Of a DNA stretch of 64,000 nt, positions 32,839-41,236 are shown piece after piece. Source of the stretch: [Mycobacterium] stephanolepidis (GTDB lineage Bacteria > Actinomycetota > Actinomycetes > Mycobacteriales > Mycobacteriaceae); the NCBI RefSeq assembly GCF_002356335.1, contig NZ_AP018165.1, positions 1,488,001-1,552,000 on the forward strand, written 5' to 3'. The first letter of the stretch is position 1; every line of letters starts with the position of its first letter. Position numbers and translations under genes: made by a program. The notes beneath the pieces are model-generated. The model saw nothing but the letters and a program-made list of their open reading frames with translations, was not told where the DNA came from and did no database searches.

Positions 32839-34695
32839 GTCGATGACCTGCGCCACCAGTCCATCGATATCGGCACCGGTGGTGTCGAGAACGAGCTCAG
32901 GATCTTCCGGAGCTTCGTAGGGTGCTTCCACACCCGTCAATCCCTTCAACTCGCCGGCGCGAGCCCGTGCATACAGTCCTTTGGGGTCCCGCTTCTCGCA
33001 TTCGGCCAGCGGGGTGGAGATGTACACCTCGATGAACGGCAGTTTGGCCGCGGCGTTGATGCTGCGCGCGGTCTCTCGATCGGAGCGCAGCGGCGACACC
33101 AGTGATGCCAGCGCGACCACCCCGGCATCGGCGAAGAGCCGTGCCAGGTGCGACACCCGACGAATGTTCTCGGCGCGGTCGCCCGGTGAGAACCCGAGGT
33201 CATCGGAAAGCCCATGGCGCAGGTTGTCGCCGTCCAGTAGGTAAGCCACCTGACCGGACTCCACCAGTGCCCGTTCCACCGCCACCGCGATGGTCGACTT
33301 GCCGGACGCGGGCAGACCGGTGAACCAGATGATGGCGCCACGCTGAGTGGTGCTGTCCCAACGGTATTCACGATCCAGGGCTGAGGGATGCCACCGGATA
33401 TCGGTGCGCGAGTGCGTTTCCGGTTTTACCTCGCGCGCCTCGGTGATGGTTCCGGCGCCGACCGTGTCGTTGGATGCCTCGTCGATCAGGATGAATGCGC
33501 CGCTGTCCCTGCTGTCGGCGTAGGAGTCGGCCACCACGACCGAGCTGGTGCGCAGAGTCACCGATCCGATGTCGTTGAGCGCCAACTCAACCGGACCATC
33601 CAGCTCGTCGAGAGTTTCCGGGTCCAGCCGGGTGTGTAGAGCCTGAACAGTGGCCCGCACCGTCCGGGTGCCCTGCTTGAGTGCGAGCCGATCACCGGCC
33701 CGCAGTGGGCCGTTGGTGAACCAGCAGACCGTGGCATCCAGCTCGCGCGCCAGCACCGGCAGCACGGCATCCTCTACGCCGCTCACCAGCACATCGCCGC
33801 GGCCCACATCGATGTCGTCGGCCAATTCGATCGACACCGACAGCGGAGCCACACCGGTGGAGCGGTTTTCATCCAGAGTGTCGACCACCGTCACGGTCGA
33901 CCGGGTTCCCGACGGCAGGTTCACCACCGGGTCTCCGACGCTGAGGGTGCCGCCCGCCAACCGTCCGGTGTATCGGCGACGCTGATCGGCCGTTGGGCGC
34001 GAAACCCACTGCACGGGCAGGCGCAGCTTGGCGGCCTCCGGTTGCGGGGGCGAAAGCTCGACGTTCTCAAGGTATTCGAGCAATGTCGGCCCGCTGTACC
34101 ACGCGGTGTTCTCAGAGCGGTGCACCACATTGTCGCCGAGCTTGGCCGCGATGGGAATGACGGTGATGTCCACCTTACCGAGCCGGTCGGCCAGCAGATG
34201 CAGCTCGCGTTCGACTTCCGCGAACCGCTGCGCATCGAAGTCAACCAGGTCGATCTTGTTGATCGCGGCCACGAAATGCTTGATACCCAACAGCTTTGCG
34301 ATGCGGGCGTGGCGACGGGTCTGGCGCAGCACTCCGGCCCGGGCGTCTACCAGCAGGATCGCGACATGCGCGTTGGAGGCGCCGGTGAACATGTTGCGGG
34401 TGTAGCGCTCGTGACCCGGGGTGTCGGCCAGGATGTAGCTGCGGGTCTCGGTGGAGAAGAAGCGGTACGCGACATCGATCGTGATGCCCTGCTCGCGTTC
34501 GGCGCGCAGACCATCTGAAAGCGCTGCGAGGTCGGCGTTTCCCTCGTCGTCGGTGACGGCCTCCAGGTGGTCGACCGGCAGGCTGTCGGTGTCATGCAGA
34601 AGTCGCCCGATGAGGGTGCTCTTGCCGTCGTCCACCGAACCGGCGGTGGCGATGCGCAGTAGTTGGCGGGTGTCCACCGCGGTGTGGGTGCTCAT
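32818..34695 (-). CDS. cysNC: Bifunctional sulfate adenylyltransferase subunit 1 / APS kinase
   Basis: A 625-residue fusion. The N-terminal CysN GTPase has G1 'GSVDDGKSTLIGRLL' (19-33), G3 'DTPGHERYTRN' and G4 'NKIDLV', followed by two EF-Tu-like beta barrels. From about residue 440 the CysC APS kinase has Walker A 'GLPASGKST' near residue 463 and 'DGDNLRHGL'. With CysD it makes APS from sulfate and ATP using GTP, and CysC phosphorylates APS to PAPS, the universal sulfate donor. The same fusion occurs in M. tuberculosis (Rv1286). Its ATG overlaps the cysD stop by one base (TGATG). Last gene of the sulfation operon. Confidence 0.96.
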   Translation of the reverse strand: MSTHTAVDTRQLLRIATAGSVDDGKSTLIGRLLHDTDSLPVDHLEAVTDDEGNADLAALSDGLRAEREQGITIDVAYRFFSTETRSYILADTPGHERYTRNMFTGASNAHVAILLVDARAGVLRQTRRHARIAKLLGIKHFVAAINKIDLVDFDAQRFAEVERELHLLADRLGKVDITVIPIAAKLGDNVVHRSENTAWYSGPTLLEYLENVELSPPQPEAAKLRLPVQWVSRPTADQRRRYTGRLAGGTLSVGDPVVNLPSGTRSTVTVVDTLDENRSTGVAPLSVSIELADDIDVGRGDVLVSGVEDAVLPVLARELDATVCWFTNGPLRAGDRLALKQGTRTVRATVQALHTRLDPETLDELDGPVELALNDIGSVTLRTSSVVVADSYADSRDSGAFILIDEASNDTVGAGTITEAREVKPETHSRTDIRWHPSALDREYRWDSTTQRGAIIWFTGLPASGKSTIAVAVERALVESGQVAYLLDGDNLRHGLSDDLGFSPGDRAENIRRVSHLARLFADAGVVALASLVSPLRSDRETARSINAAAKLPFIEVYISTPLAECEKRDPKGLYARARAGELKGLTGVEAPYEAPEDPELVLDTTGADIDGLVAQVIDVLNRAR

Positions 34696-35621
34696 CAGAA
34701 GTAGCCCTCTCGTTTCCGGTCTTCCATGGCGGCCACGGATGTGCGGTCATCGGCGCGGGTCTCGCCGCGCTCAGACACGGTGGCCACGGAGATCTCCGCG
34801 ATCACCCCTTCGATCTCGGTGGCCTGGGAGCGGACCGCGCCGGTGATCGTCATGTCGCCGACGGTGCGGTAACGCACCCACTCGGTGGCTGCCGCCTCGT
34901 CGCCCTGCGGGGTGGCGTACTCGGAGGTGGCCAGCAGGATGCCGTCGCGCTCGAACACCTCGCGTTGGTGTGCGTAGTAGATCGACGGCAGCTCAAGGTT
35001 TTCCAGCTGTATGTAGCGCCAGATATCCAGTTCGGTCCAGTTACTCAACGGAAAGACTCGGACCTGTTCGCCCTTACGGATGCGGCCGTTGTACAGCGAC
35101 CAGGGTTCGGGACGTTGTGCCCGCGGATCCCATTGCCCGAACTCGTCGCGGAAGCTCAGGATGCGCTCCTTGGCGCGGGCGCGTTCCTCGTCACGGCGGG
35201 CGCCGCCGAATGCCGCGTCGAAATCGCCGGCCTCCAACGCATCCAGCAGTGTGCGAGTCTGCTGACGGTTGCGTGAGGCGCCCGGGCCCGGGTCGGCGAC
35301 CCGCCCGGCGTCGATGGTGTCCTGCACCGAGGCGACGATCAGCTTGTGGCCGTGCCCGGTGGTGCGGCGGTCACGGAACTCGATGACCTCGGGGAAGTTG
35401 TGCCCGGTGTCGACATGCAGCACGGGGAAGGGCAACGGTGCGGGGCGAAATGCCTTCTCGGCCAACCTCAGCAGGACGATCGAGTCCTTACCCGCCGAGA
35501 ACAGCAGCACCGGGCGTTGCAGCTCGGCGACCACCTCCCGGATGATGTGCACCGCCTCGGCCTCCAACAGCCGAAGCTCGTTGACCTGTAATAGATCGGG
35601 CGTCGTCGCGGTGTCGCTCAT
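34695..35621 (-). CDS. cysD: Sulfate adenylyltransferase subunit 2
   Basis: A 308-residue PP-loop ATP pyrophosphatase. It has the '[16 protein letters not shown]' SGGxDS-type motif, '[16 protein letters not shown]', and the long active-site region '[16 protein letters not shown]' with '[17 protein letters not shown]'. It forms the heterodimer with CysN that adenylates sulfate. Its ATG overlaps the sulfotransferase stop as ATGA and its stop overlaps the cysNC start, so the three genes sulfotransferase-cysD-cysNC are translationally coupled. Equivalent of Rv1285. Confidence 0.96.
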   Translation of the reverse strand: MSDTATTPDLLQVNELRLLEAEAVHIIREVVAELQRPVLLFSAGKDSIVLLRLAEKAFRPAPLPFPVLHVDTGHNFPEVIEFRDRRTTGHGHKLIVASVQDTIDAGRVADPGPGASRNRQQTRTLLDALEAGDFDAAFGGARRDEERARAKERILSFRDEFGQWDPRAQRPEPWSLYNGRIRKGEQVRVFPLSNWTELDIWRYIQLENLELPSIYYAHQREVFERDGILLATSEYATPQGDEAAATEWVRYRTVGDMTITGAVRSQATEIEGVIAEISVATVSERGETRADDRTSVAAMEDRKREGYF

Positions 35622-36421
35622 AGTGGCAGTCCCTCTCGTTCCGCATCGCTCCGGTAGCGGTCCACCCAGTCGTCAGACCGCTGATCTGCCTGCCGTTCCA
35701 GCACCGGTGCCGGTGCCAGTCGGGGGTCTTGCCCCAATGCCTCCAGCACGCTGCCCACCACCTGCGTCAGGTTGCGCCACAGGAATGGGTACGAGACGTC
35801 GATGGGCTGGATGTTTTCCTCGGCGAACCAGCGGCGCCACCCCGCCTCCTGCGCCTGCAGCATGGTGATGACATGGGCAATGGCTCCCGCGTGATATTCG
35901 GCGCGGGCATCGCGCACCGGGTCGGGTCGTCCGCGCCACACGCGGGTCTGCACCGCGCGCCAAAACGAAACCGCTTGGGACACTACGTCTGGTCGGTATA
36001 CGTGCACCAGCACCGGGTCGCTGCCGACCACGTCGCGTATCCCGGCGAGTAGACCGTCGCCGGATCGGTCGGGAAGACCTTGGGCGCGGTTCAGCAGGAG
36101 CGGGGTCTGGTTCCACATGAGCTTGCCGCCCCAGATTCCGTTCGGGGTCCGCCCCACGGTGCGGATGTAATCGCGCCAGATGGTGGCGGGCGCCAGGTCG
36201 GGCTTGCCTGCGTCCAGCGGATCGAGCAGACGTAGGATCGACTCGTCCTGGACGTCGGCGAACCATTCCCGCGGCTGCGGTGACTGGCTTGTGGTGGGCA
36301 GGTACTGGAAGAACTCCTGCGGTTCGCCCGCTACACCGGTTGCGCGCAGAGATTCCACCAGGAGGGTGCTGCCACTGCGCTGCGAGGCGAGCACCAGATA
36401 TGCGGTGGGATGTTCGGGCAT
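35618..36421 (-). CDS. Stf0-like sulfotransferase
   Basis: A 267-residue PAPS-dependent sulfotransferase, the same length as M. tuberculosis Stf0 (Rv0295c), which sulfates trehalose at position 2. The 5'-phosphosulfate loop '[17 protein letters not shown]' is at residues 9-25, '[10 protein letters not shown]' is near 33-40 as in Stf0, and the 3'-phosphate region is '[18 protein letters not shown]'. ATG 36421 is chosen over the long upstream extension to 36817, which would run into the sulfatase gene. Directly upstream of and overlapping cysD, it is coupled to PAPS supply. Acceptor: trehalose is the best guess, but not demonstrable here. Confidence 0.87.
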   Translation of the reverse strand: MPEHPTAYLVLASQRSGSTLLVESLRATGVAGEPQEFFQYLPTTSQSPQPREWFADVQDESILRLLDPLDAGKPDLAPATIWRDYIRTVGRTPNGIWGGKLMWNQTPLLLNRAQGLPDRSGDGLLAGIRDVVGSDPVLVHVYRPDVVSQAVSFWRAVQTRVWRGRPDPVRDARAEYHAGAIAHVITMLQAQEAGWRRWFAEENIQPIDVSYPFLWRNLTQVVGSVLEALGQDPRLAPAPVLERQADQRSDDWVDRYRSDAEREGLPL

Positions 36422-36497
36422 GCGCAGTAGCCTAACCGCAATTGTTTTGCATTCGACTAATTGGGTTCGCCGTGAATTGCAATCATAGCGAACATAA

Positions 36498-37859
36498 TTA
36501 TTGTTCGATGCCGCGTTCGTCGGCGATGGCGGAACGGTTGGCTCCGGGGCGGCCATGGATGCGCAGGAATGTCTCGGTGTAACGCTCAGATATGCGCGTG
36601 CCCGCAAAATCCGAGGGAATGACGTCGAGGGTCTTCTCACGCCAGTCGTTGAGGCGCAGCGCCAGGTCGTCGGCGACGGCCCGCGCCTCCGGATCGGCAT
36701 CCAGTCCCAGCAGGTTATGTGCTTCTCCCGGATCTGCGACAAGGTCGTAGAGCTCGCGGTGCGGTCGTGGGTTGGTGATGTGCGTGGCGACGGCCCGGCC
36801 TGGGGGGCTGTCGGCAATGTCCCACGGCAGGTCCAGGACCGGTCTGGGTGCGTAATTCTCTATATAGCTGTAGTTCTTTGTCCGAATGGCCCGAATGGGG
36901 TCAAAGGAATCGTGATATGTCTTCGCGGTGAATAGTTCGGGGCGGACTTGTTCTAATTCTTCCGCCGGTTTCAGGATATTGTCGGCGTGGGAAATTCCCT
37001 GAATTTCCCCGGGAACGTCGACACCGAGTAATTCCAGGAGCGTGGGCAGCAGATCGACGCCGCTGAAGAGTTCGTCGTAGCGCAGTGACTCGGTGCGTCG
37101 GCCACGTGGGGGGCGCACGATCAGCGCGATGCCGGTGCCGGCGTCGTACAGGGTGGACTTGGCGCGCGGCAATGCCGGGCCGTGATCGGTCATGAAGACG
37201 ACCCAGGTGTTCTCATCGAGGCCGGTCTCGGTTAACACGTCCAGCAATTCACCGACTTTGGCATCGGCCACCGCGATTGAGCCATAGAACTCGGCCAGGT
37301 CGTCGCGCACCTCGGGGGTGTCGGGCAGATAGTCGGGCACGTGCACCGTGTCGGCGTCGGAGGGTTCATAGCGCTCCCGTGGAAACGGGCGATGTGTTTC
37401 GAAGAATCCAGCGGTGAGCAGAAACGGTGCCTTGGGAGAATTACGCAACCACCGGGATGCATGCTCGACCACGTATTCGCAATACGAGTTCGACACGTCG
37501 TACTCGTCGAATCCCAGCGTCGCGGGATACGCCGTTTCATGCTGCATTCCGAACAGCGCTGTGTGCCAGCCCGATCCGGACAGAATGTGGGGGAGTGTGC
37601 GCACGCCGGCGCGATACTCCCAGCCGTGATGGGCCAAGCCGATGAGGCCATTGCTCTGCGGATACCGGCCGGTGAAAAGCGAGCCGCGCGATGGTGAACA
37701 CAGCGGTGCTGTGGCGTGTGCGCGGGTGAACAGGATGCCGTCGGCCGCCAGCTGGTCCAGGTATGGGCTGGACACGTCGGGGTGCCCGTAGACGCCCAGG
37801 TAGCGACCGAGGTCGTGCCAATGGACGATCAGAACGTTGTCCCGTGACGCTTCGGTCAC
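36498..37859 (-). CDS. Sulfatase (heparan-N-sulfatase-like, formylglycine type)
   Basis: A 453-residue type I sulfatase. The activation motif C-x-P-S-R is present as [11 protein letters not shown] with Cys54, the residue converted to formylglycine. Metal-binding and catalytic segments include '[14 protein letters not shown]' at the N-terminus, '[13 protein letters not shown]', 'VVFMTDHGP' (Asp-His metal ligands) and '[15 protein letters not shown]'. The arrangement resembles N-sulfoglucosamine sulfohydrolases more than arylsulfatases. No signal peptide is visible, so it is probably cytosolic. It lies 76 bp (AT-rich) upstream of the sulfotransferase on the same strand, suggesting a shared sulfate-ester theme: one gene removes sulfate, the next ones add it. 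Confidence 0.88.
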   Translation of the reverse strand: MTEASRDNVLIVHWHDLGRYLGVYGHPDVSSPYLDQLAADGILFTRAHATAPLCSPSRGSLFTGRYPQSNGLIGLAHHGWEYRAGVRTLPHILSGSGWHTALFGMQHETAYPATLGFDEYDVSNSYCEYVVEHASRWLRNSPKAPFLLTAGFFETHRPFPRERYEPSDADTVHVPDYLPDTPEVRDDLAEFYGSIAVADAKVGELLDVLTETGLDENTWVVFMTDHGPALPRAKSTLYDAGTGIALIVRPPRGRRTESLRYDELFSGVDLLPTLLELLGVDVPGEIQGISHADNILKPAEELEQVRPELFTAKTYHDSFDPIRAIRTKNYSYIENYAPRPVLDLPWDIADSPPGRAVATHITNPRPHRELYDLVADPGEAHNLLGLDADPEARAVADDLALRLNDWREKTLDVIPSDFAGTRISERYTETFLRIHGRPGANRSAIADERGIEQ

Positions 37860-37947
37860 TGCGCTCCCTTCCTGAGGTTCGACGGTCTACCCAACAGTGT
37901 GCCTCGGTTATCTGGCAACCCTTCGGCTCACCAGAAGCAACTAACTC

Positions 37948-38871
37948 TCAACGTGGGCCCCGGAATCCCACGATATGGCTGAGGAGGTCACGGACGGCTC
38001 CGGCAGGTGGTACGCGCGCTCCGCGCCAGATGGCCCGAAGATCGCGGTGCAGGTCGATATCGGTCACCGCGACGGCACGGAGTCTGCCCATGGCCAGGTC
38101 ATCGCCGACTGCCAACGCACTCATCACCGCGGGGCCGGCTCCCGCGCGTACGGCGGCCCGCACCGCTGCGGCCGAGGACAGCTCCAGGACAGGCGCGGCC
38201 TGCTCGACGGTGCCGAGCGCGGCGCGCAGCGCTGCGGTCAGCGAGTCTCGGGTACCCGATCCGGCCTCGCGTGCAACCAGCGGTGTCTGAGTGAGCTCGA
38301 TGGGGTTGACCGGTCGGGTTCGCTTGGCCCACTTGTGGTCCGGCGCTACTACGACGACGAGTTGGTCGTGGGCCACCACCTTGCTGCGTAGGCCCTTGGG
38401 TGCCAGGGGGCTCTCGATGAATCCGACATCGGTGCTGCCGTCCTGCACCGCCTCGGCGGCGTGCTCGCTGTTGGTCGCGGTGAGCACCACGGTGGCAGCC
38501 GCGGTGCCCAGGCGTGCCGCCGCGGCCTGTAATGACACCAACCAGCGCGGCATGAGCTGCTCGGCGATGGTCTGGCTTGCCGCGACTTTGACGCGGGCCC
38601 GGCTCTCTTCGCGCAGCGATGCCAGCGCGGTGTCGACCTGCGTGGCGACCGCCAGCAGCTTGGCGGCCCATTCGGCTACCGCGACACCGGTGGCGGTGAG
38701 CTGAGACCCGCGTGGAGTTCTGGTGACCAGTGGCACGCCGGTCTGCGCTTCAAGGGAGGCGATGCGTGCCGACACGGCCTGCTGGGTCAGGCCGAGATCA
38801 CGACCCGTGGCACCGAGACTGCCGGTCCTGGCGATACCCAGCAGCACCTCGAACGCGGACAGTTCTGGCAT
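37948..38871 (-). CDS. LysR-family transcriptional regulator
   Basis: A 307-residue LysR regulator. The N-terminal winged HTH reads 'MPELSAFEVLLGIARTGSLG', 'ATGRDLGLTQQAVSARIASLE' and 'VPLVTRTPRGSQLTATG'. The effector domain from residue 90 begins 'RVKVAASQTIAEQLMPRW' with two alpha/beta lobes. ATG 38871 is preferred; ATG 38886 would add five residues. The 3' end is 88 bp from the sulfatase start on the same strand, so it might control the sulfation genes, but LysR proteins more often control the divergent gene, here the small membrane protein at 39009. Both options are inference. Confidence 0.85.
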   Translation of the reverse strand: MPELSAFEVLLGIARTGSLGATGRDLGLTQQAVSARIASLEAQTGVPLVTRTPRGSQLTATGVAVAEWAAKLLAVATQVDTALASLREESRARVKVAASQTIAEQLMPRWLVSLQAAAARLGTAAATVVLTATNSEHAAEAVQDGSTDVGFIESPLAPKGLRSKVVAHDQLVVVVAPDHKWAKRTRPVNPIELTQTPLVAREAGSGTRDSLTAALRAALGTVEQAAPVLELSSAAAVRAAVRAGAGPAVMSALAVGDDLAMGRLRAVAVTDIDLHRDLRAIWRGARVPPAGAVRDLLSHIVGFRGPR

Positions 38872-39008
38872 CCGGCTGCTCAACATGATCCATGTTAGGC
38901 ACAAATCAGCCTTGTGAGCCCACAAATTCGCGACGTCTACTGCCCGATCTCCCTCAGATCGACGATTGATTCATGAGCAAGACATCCTCCAACGCAAAGG
39001 AAATGACC

Positions 39009-39239
39009 ATGAACACTCTCGTCGCCAACGCAGCCGGCAAGGTCGTCATCTGGGCCGGATTGGTACTCGCGGTTCTCGCCCCCGCTATCGCCGCCCTCTG
39101 GATGATGGCCGCACCCAGTGTCGTGGCCGAAGGCAGCAGCCAGAGCGCACATCATCACCACGCCGTCACCCAGACCGGCGATGCCAGCCACCAGAGCGTC
39201 ATCAACGGTGGGGGTGCCAAGCTCAACAACCAGTGGTGA
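39009..39239 (+). CDS. Small single-TM protein with histidine cluster, unknown
   Basis: A 76-residue protein. One hydrophobic helix ('VVIWAGLVLAVLAPAIAALW') lies at about residues 12-34 after a short amphipathic start. A mature or periplasmic tail rich in Ser, His, Gln, Asn and Gly follows, with four consecutive histidines ('SAHHHHAV') and ending in 'GGAKLNNQW'. The helix could be an uncleaved anchor or a signal peptide. ATG 39009 follows AAAGGA at the right distance; ATG 38973 is also open. I recognise no family. The His cluster suggests metal binding, but this is a guess. Divergent from the LysR gene, so a possible target of it. Confidence 0.55.
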   Translation: MNTLVANAAGKVVIWAGLVLAVLAPAIAALWMMAAPSVVAEGSSQSAHHHHAVTQTGDASHQSVINGGGAKLNNQW

Positions 39240-39250
39240 TGCAGCCCCGC

Positions 39251-40450
39251 CTACCGGGTACCCCAATGCCATGACGGGACTTTCAGCGCGTCAAGTCCAA
39301 CGATCTGCGTCTCGCCCCAGTCTTTGACGAGTTCGAGCCGCACCGCCGACCCCGCATCGTCGAATCGATCCTCATCGCCGGCGAGGATCTCGCGCAGAGG
39401 ACGCGCCGCAAGATGATCCACCAACGCATTGGCGTGGGTAATCACCACCACCTGGGTTTTCGCCGCAGCGGCGCGAATGAGCGTCGCCAGCGGTGCGATG
39501 AGATCCGGATGTAGTGAGGTCTCCGGCTCGTTGAGCACCATCAGTGGTGGTGGTTCAGGGCTCAGCAGCGCTGCCGCCCACAGCAGGAAACGTAGAGTGC
39601 CATCGGATAATTCGGCCGCACGCAATGCGCGCAGCATGCCGGACTGCTGCACCTGCAGATCGAAGATCCCCTCACTGACCGCAACGGCCACCGAGGCGCC
39701 GTCGAAGGCGGTGGCGATGACCCTATCCAGGATGTCACTGCGAGTCTCGATGATGGTCTGGATAGCTGCGGCCACATCGCTGCCGTCATTCGAGAGCACC
39801 GTTGTGCGCGTGCCGATCTGGGGCTGACGTGCCGGGGAGAGCATGTCGACACGGAAACCGTCGTAGAACCGCCAGCCGCGCAGCGTGTCCCGGACGGCAC
39901 CCAATTCAGGGAACCTGCCGGGGAATTCGGAAAGCATGCTGCGGTAGGTTGGCAGCGAGCGACTGAAACCCTCGAACCCGCGCCCCGACTCCGCGCGGGC
40001 TTCAACCACGGGGCGGGTTCTACGGACCAGAGTCGAGCTGGGGCGAACCGATGGTCCGGTGAATACGACCTCGCGCTTGATCTCCGGGTCACGGCCGAAG
40101 GCGGAATCGCTGGGTATCGGCAGGCCGAGGTCCACCAGGTAGCCAAAATCTGTTGATGCATAACCTAGTTCAATGGAGAGCGGTCGGGTGCGGACCGTAG
40201 GCTGGACGGTGCCGGTGCGTCGTGCGCCCTTGAGATACTCCGGCCCGGCCCACATCGCCGATTGGAGTCCACCCTGGCGTGCCAGCGAGCCGATGACCTC
40301 GCCGCGGCCACAGTCGGCCAGTAGCTGCAGTGCCCGGTACAAGGAGGATTTTCCGGTGCCGTTGGCGCCGGTGACGACCGTGAGTCGGGTAAGCGGCAGC
40401 ACGATATCGCGCAAGGACCGGTATCCCCGGATAGCGACGGTGGTGAGCAC
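39251..40450 (-). CDS. AAA/SMC-like ATPase (AAA_21 type)
   Basis: A 399-residue ABC/SMC-type ATPase. Walker A is 'VTGANGTGKSSLYRALQLL' (residues 26-44), the ABC signature-like 'ELSDGTLRFLLWAAALL', Walker B 'PLMVLNEPETSLHPDLI' and switch His 'VVVITHANALVDHL'. It is a stand-alone ATPase of the kind related to RecF and OLD-family proteins but without a TOPRIM nuclease. The usual Asp of 'DEPE' is Asn here (LNEPE), which may alter catalysis or be a family trait. Start is GTG 40450. No partner gene is coupled to it, so I do not call it a defence system. Head-to-head with the lipoprotein-like gene at 40486. Confidence 0.78.
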   Translation of the reverse strand: MLTTVAIRGYRSLRDIVLPLTRLTVVTGANGTGKSSLYRALQLLADCGRGEVIGSLARQGGLQSAMWAGPEYLKGARRTGTVQPTVRTRPLSIELGYASTDFGYLVDLGLPIPSDSAFGRDPEIKREVVFTGPSVRPSSTLVRRTRPVVEARAESGRGFEGFSRSLPTYRSMLSEFPGRFPELGAVRDTLRGWRFYDGFRVDMLSPARQPQIGTRTTVLSNDGSDVAAAIQTIIETRSDILDRVIATAFDGASVAVAVSEGIFDLQVQQSGMLRALRAAELSDGTLRFLLWAAALLSPEPPPLMVLNEPETSLHPDLIAPLATLIRAAAAKTQVVVITHANALVDHLAARPLREILAGDEDRFDDAGSAVRLELVKDWGETQIVGLDALKVPSWHWGTR

Positions 40451-40485
40451 GGCGTCAGGTTAGCCAAGGACACCGACATCTGACG

Positions 40486-41229
40486 GTGAACGGTTACGCT
40501 GCGACTGTGCTCCGGGTACGAGGCTTGGTCGCGGTTGTCGCGGCGCTGCTCTGCGCTGCGGGGGTGCCGTCGTGCCGTGTCGGCACCGATTCGCTCGCGC
40601 AGTGCAGGAACATCCTCAGTAGCGTCGGTGCCAAGAACTGCGAGCTCACCTCGACCGACGCGCTGGGGCTCCGGTTCGAGAAACGGATTGTTGGTACATC
40701 TGCCCGGATTCGCACCTTCACGCGTTCCGGAGTGATGGTTCTGACGGTCAGCCACGCCATCGAGGACTCGCCCGAATCCGGCATCATGCTGTTGCGAGAT
40801 TTGGACGGCGACGGCCGCGATGAGCTGCTCCTGTCATTGGACACCGGTGGCGCGCATCCGAATTCGCACTGGGCGCTGTGGCGGACGACGGGCAACTCCA
40901 CACAGTTCCGTGCGGTGCGTGCTCCGCGCCTGCCCGATGACGTGATGCATGATCTCGGTGCACTGTTCGGCAGTGACTTCTGGCATGCCGGAGACGGTTT
41001 TGTCGCGGAGTACGGGACCGGCCCGACACGCAGCTGGCTCACGCGGATCTATCGGTTCGATGGTGACGAGCTTGCACCGATCGTGTCCGTCCAGAACGAT
41101 GGAGTTCGGTTGGACGGCAGCATGAGTCCGTGCAAGTTGGAGAAGGTGTACGACCTTGCGCGCATCGGTCTCGCGGCCGACGAGGCGCGGGATCGTTTCT
41201 GCACCAGCACCGAAAAGCGGCGCGGGTAG
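40486..41229 (+). CDS. Putative exported (lipo)protein, unknown function
   Basis: A 247-residue protein. The hydrophobic signal region 'LVAVVAALLCAAGVPSC' ends in GVPSC, a weak lipobox, so it may be a lipoprotein. The mature part has two early cysteines ('LAQCRNIL', 'AKNCELT'), and 'RDLDGDGRDELLLSLDTGG', an FG-GAP/calcium-binding-like acidic loop, then beta-rich sequence. C-terminal Cys residues in 'MSPCKLEKV' and 'RFCTSTEK' suggest a second disulfide. GTG 40486 opens the frame, but GTG 40507 gives a tighter signal peptide. I do not recognise the family. Convergent with tex, 7 bp apart. Confidence 0.65.
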   Translation: MNGYAATVLRVRGLVAVVAALLCAAGVPSCRVGTDSLAQCRNILSSVGAKNCELTSTDALGLRFEKRIVGTSARIRTFTRSGVMVLTVSHAIEDSPESGIMLLRDLDGDGRDELLLSLDTGGAHPNSHWALWRTTGNSTQFRAVRAPRLPDDVMHDLGALFGSDFWHAGDGFVAEYGTGPTRSWLTRIYRFDGDELAPIVSVQNDGVRLDGSMSPCKLEKVYDLARIGLAADEARDRFCTSTEKRRG

Positions 41230-41236
41230 TCGTCGT

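Noticed and set aside
39251..40450. OLD/Gabija-like defence ATPase
   Set aside because: No TOPRIM domain and no partner nuclease or helicase gene adjoins it; a stand-alone AAA ATPase is not enough to call defence.
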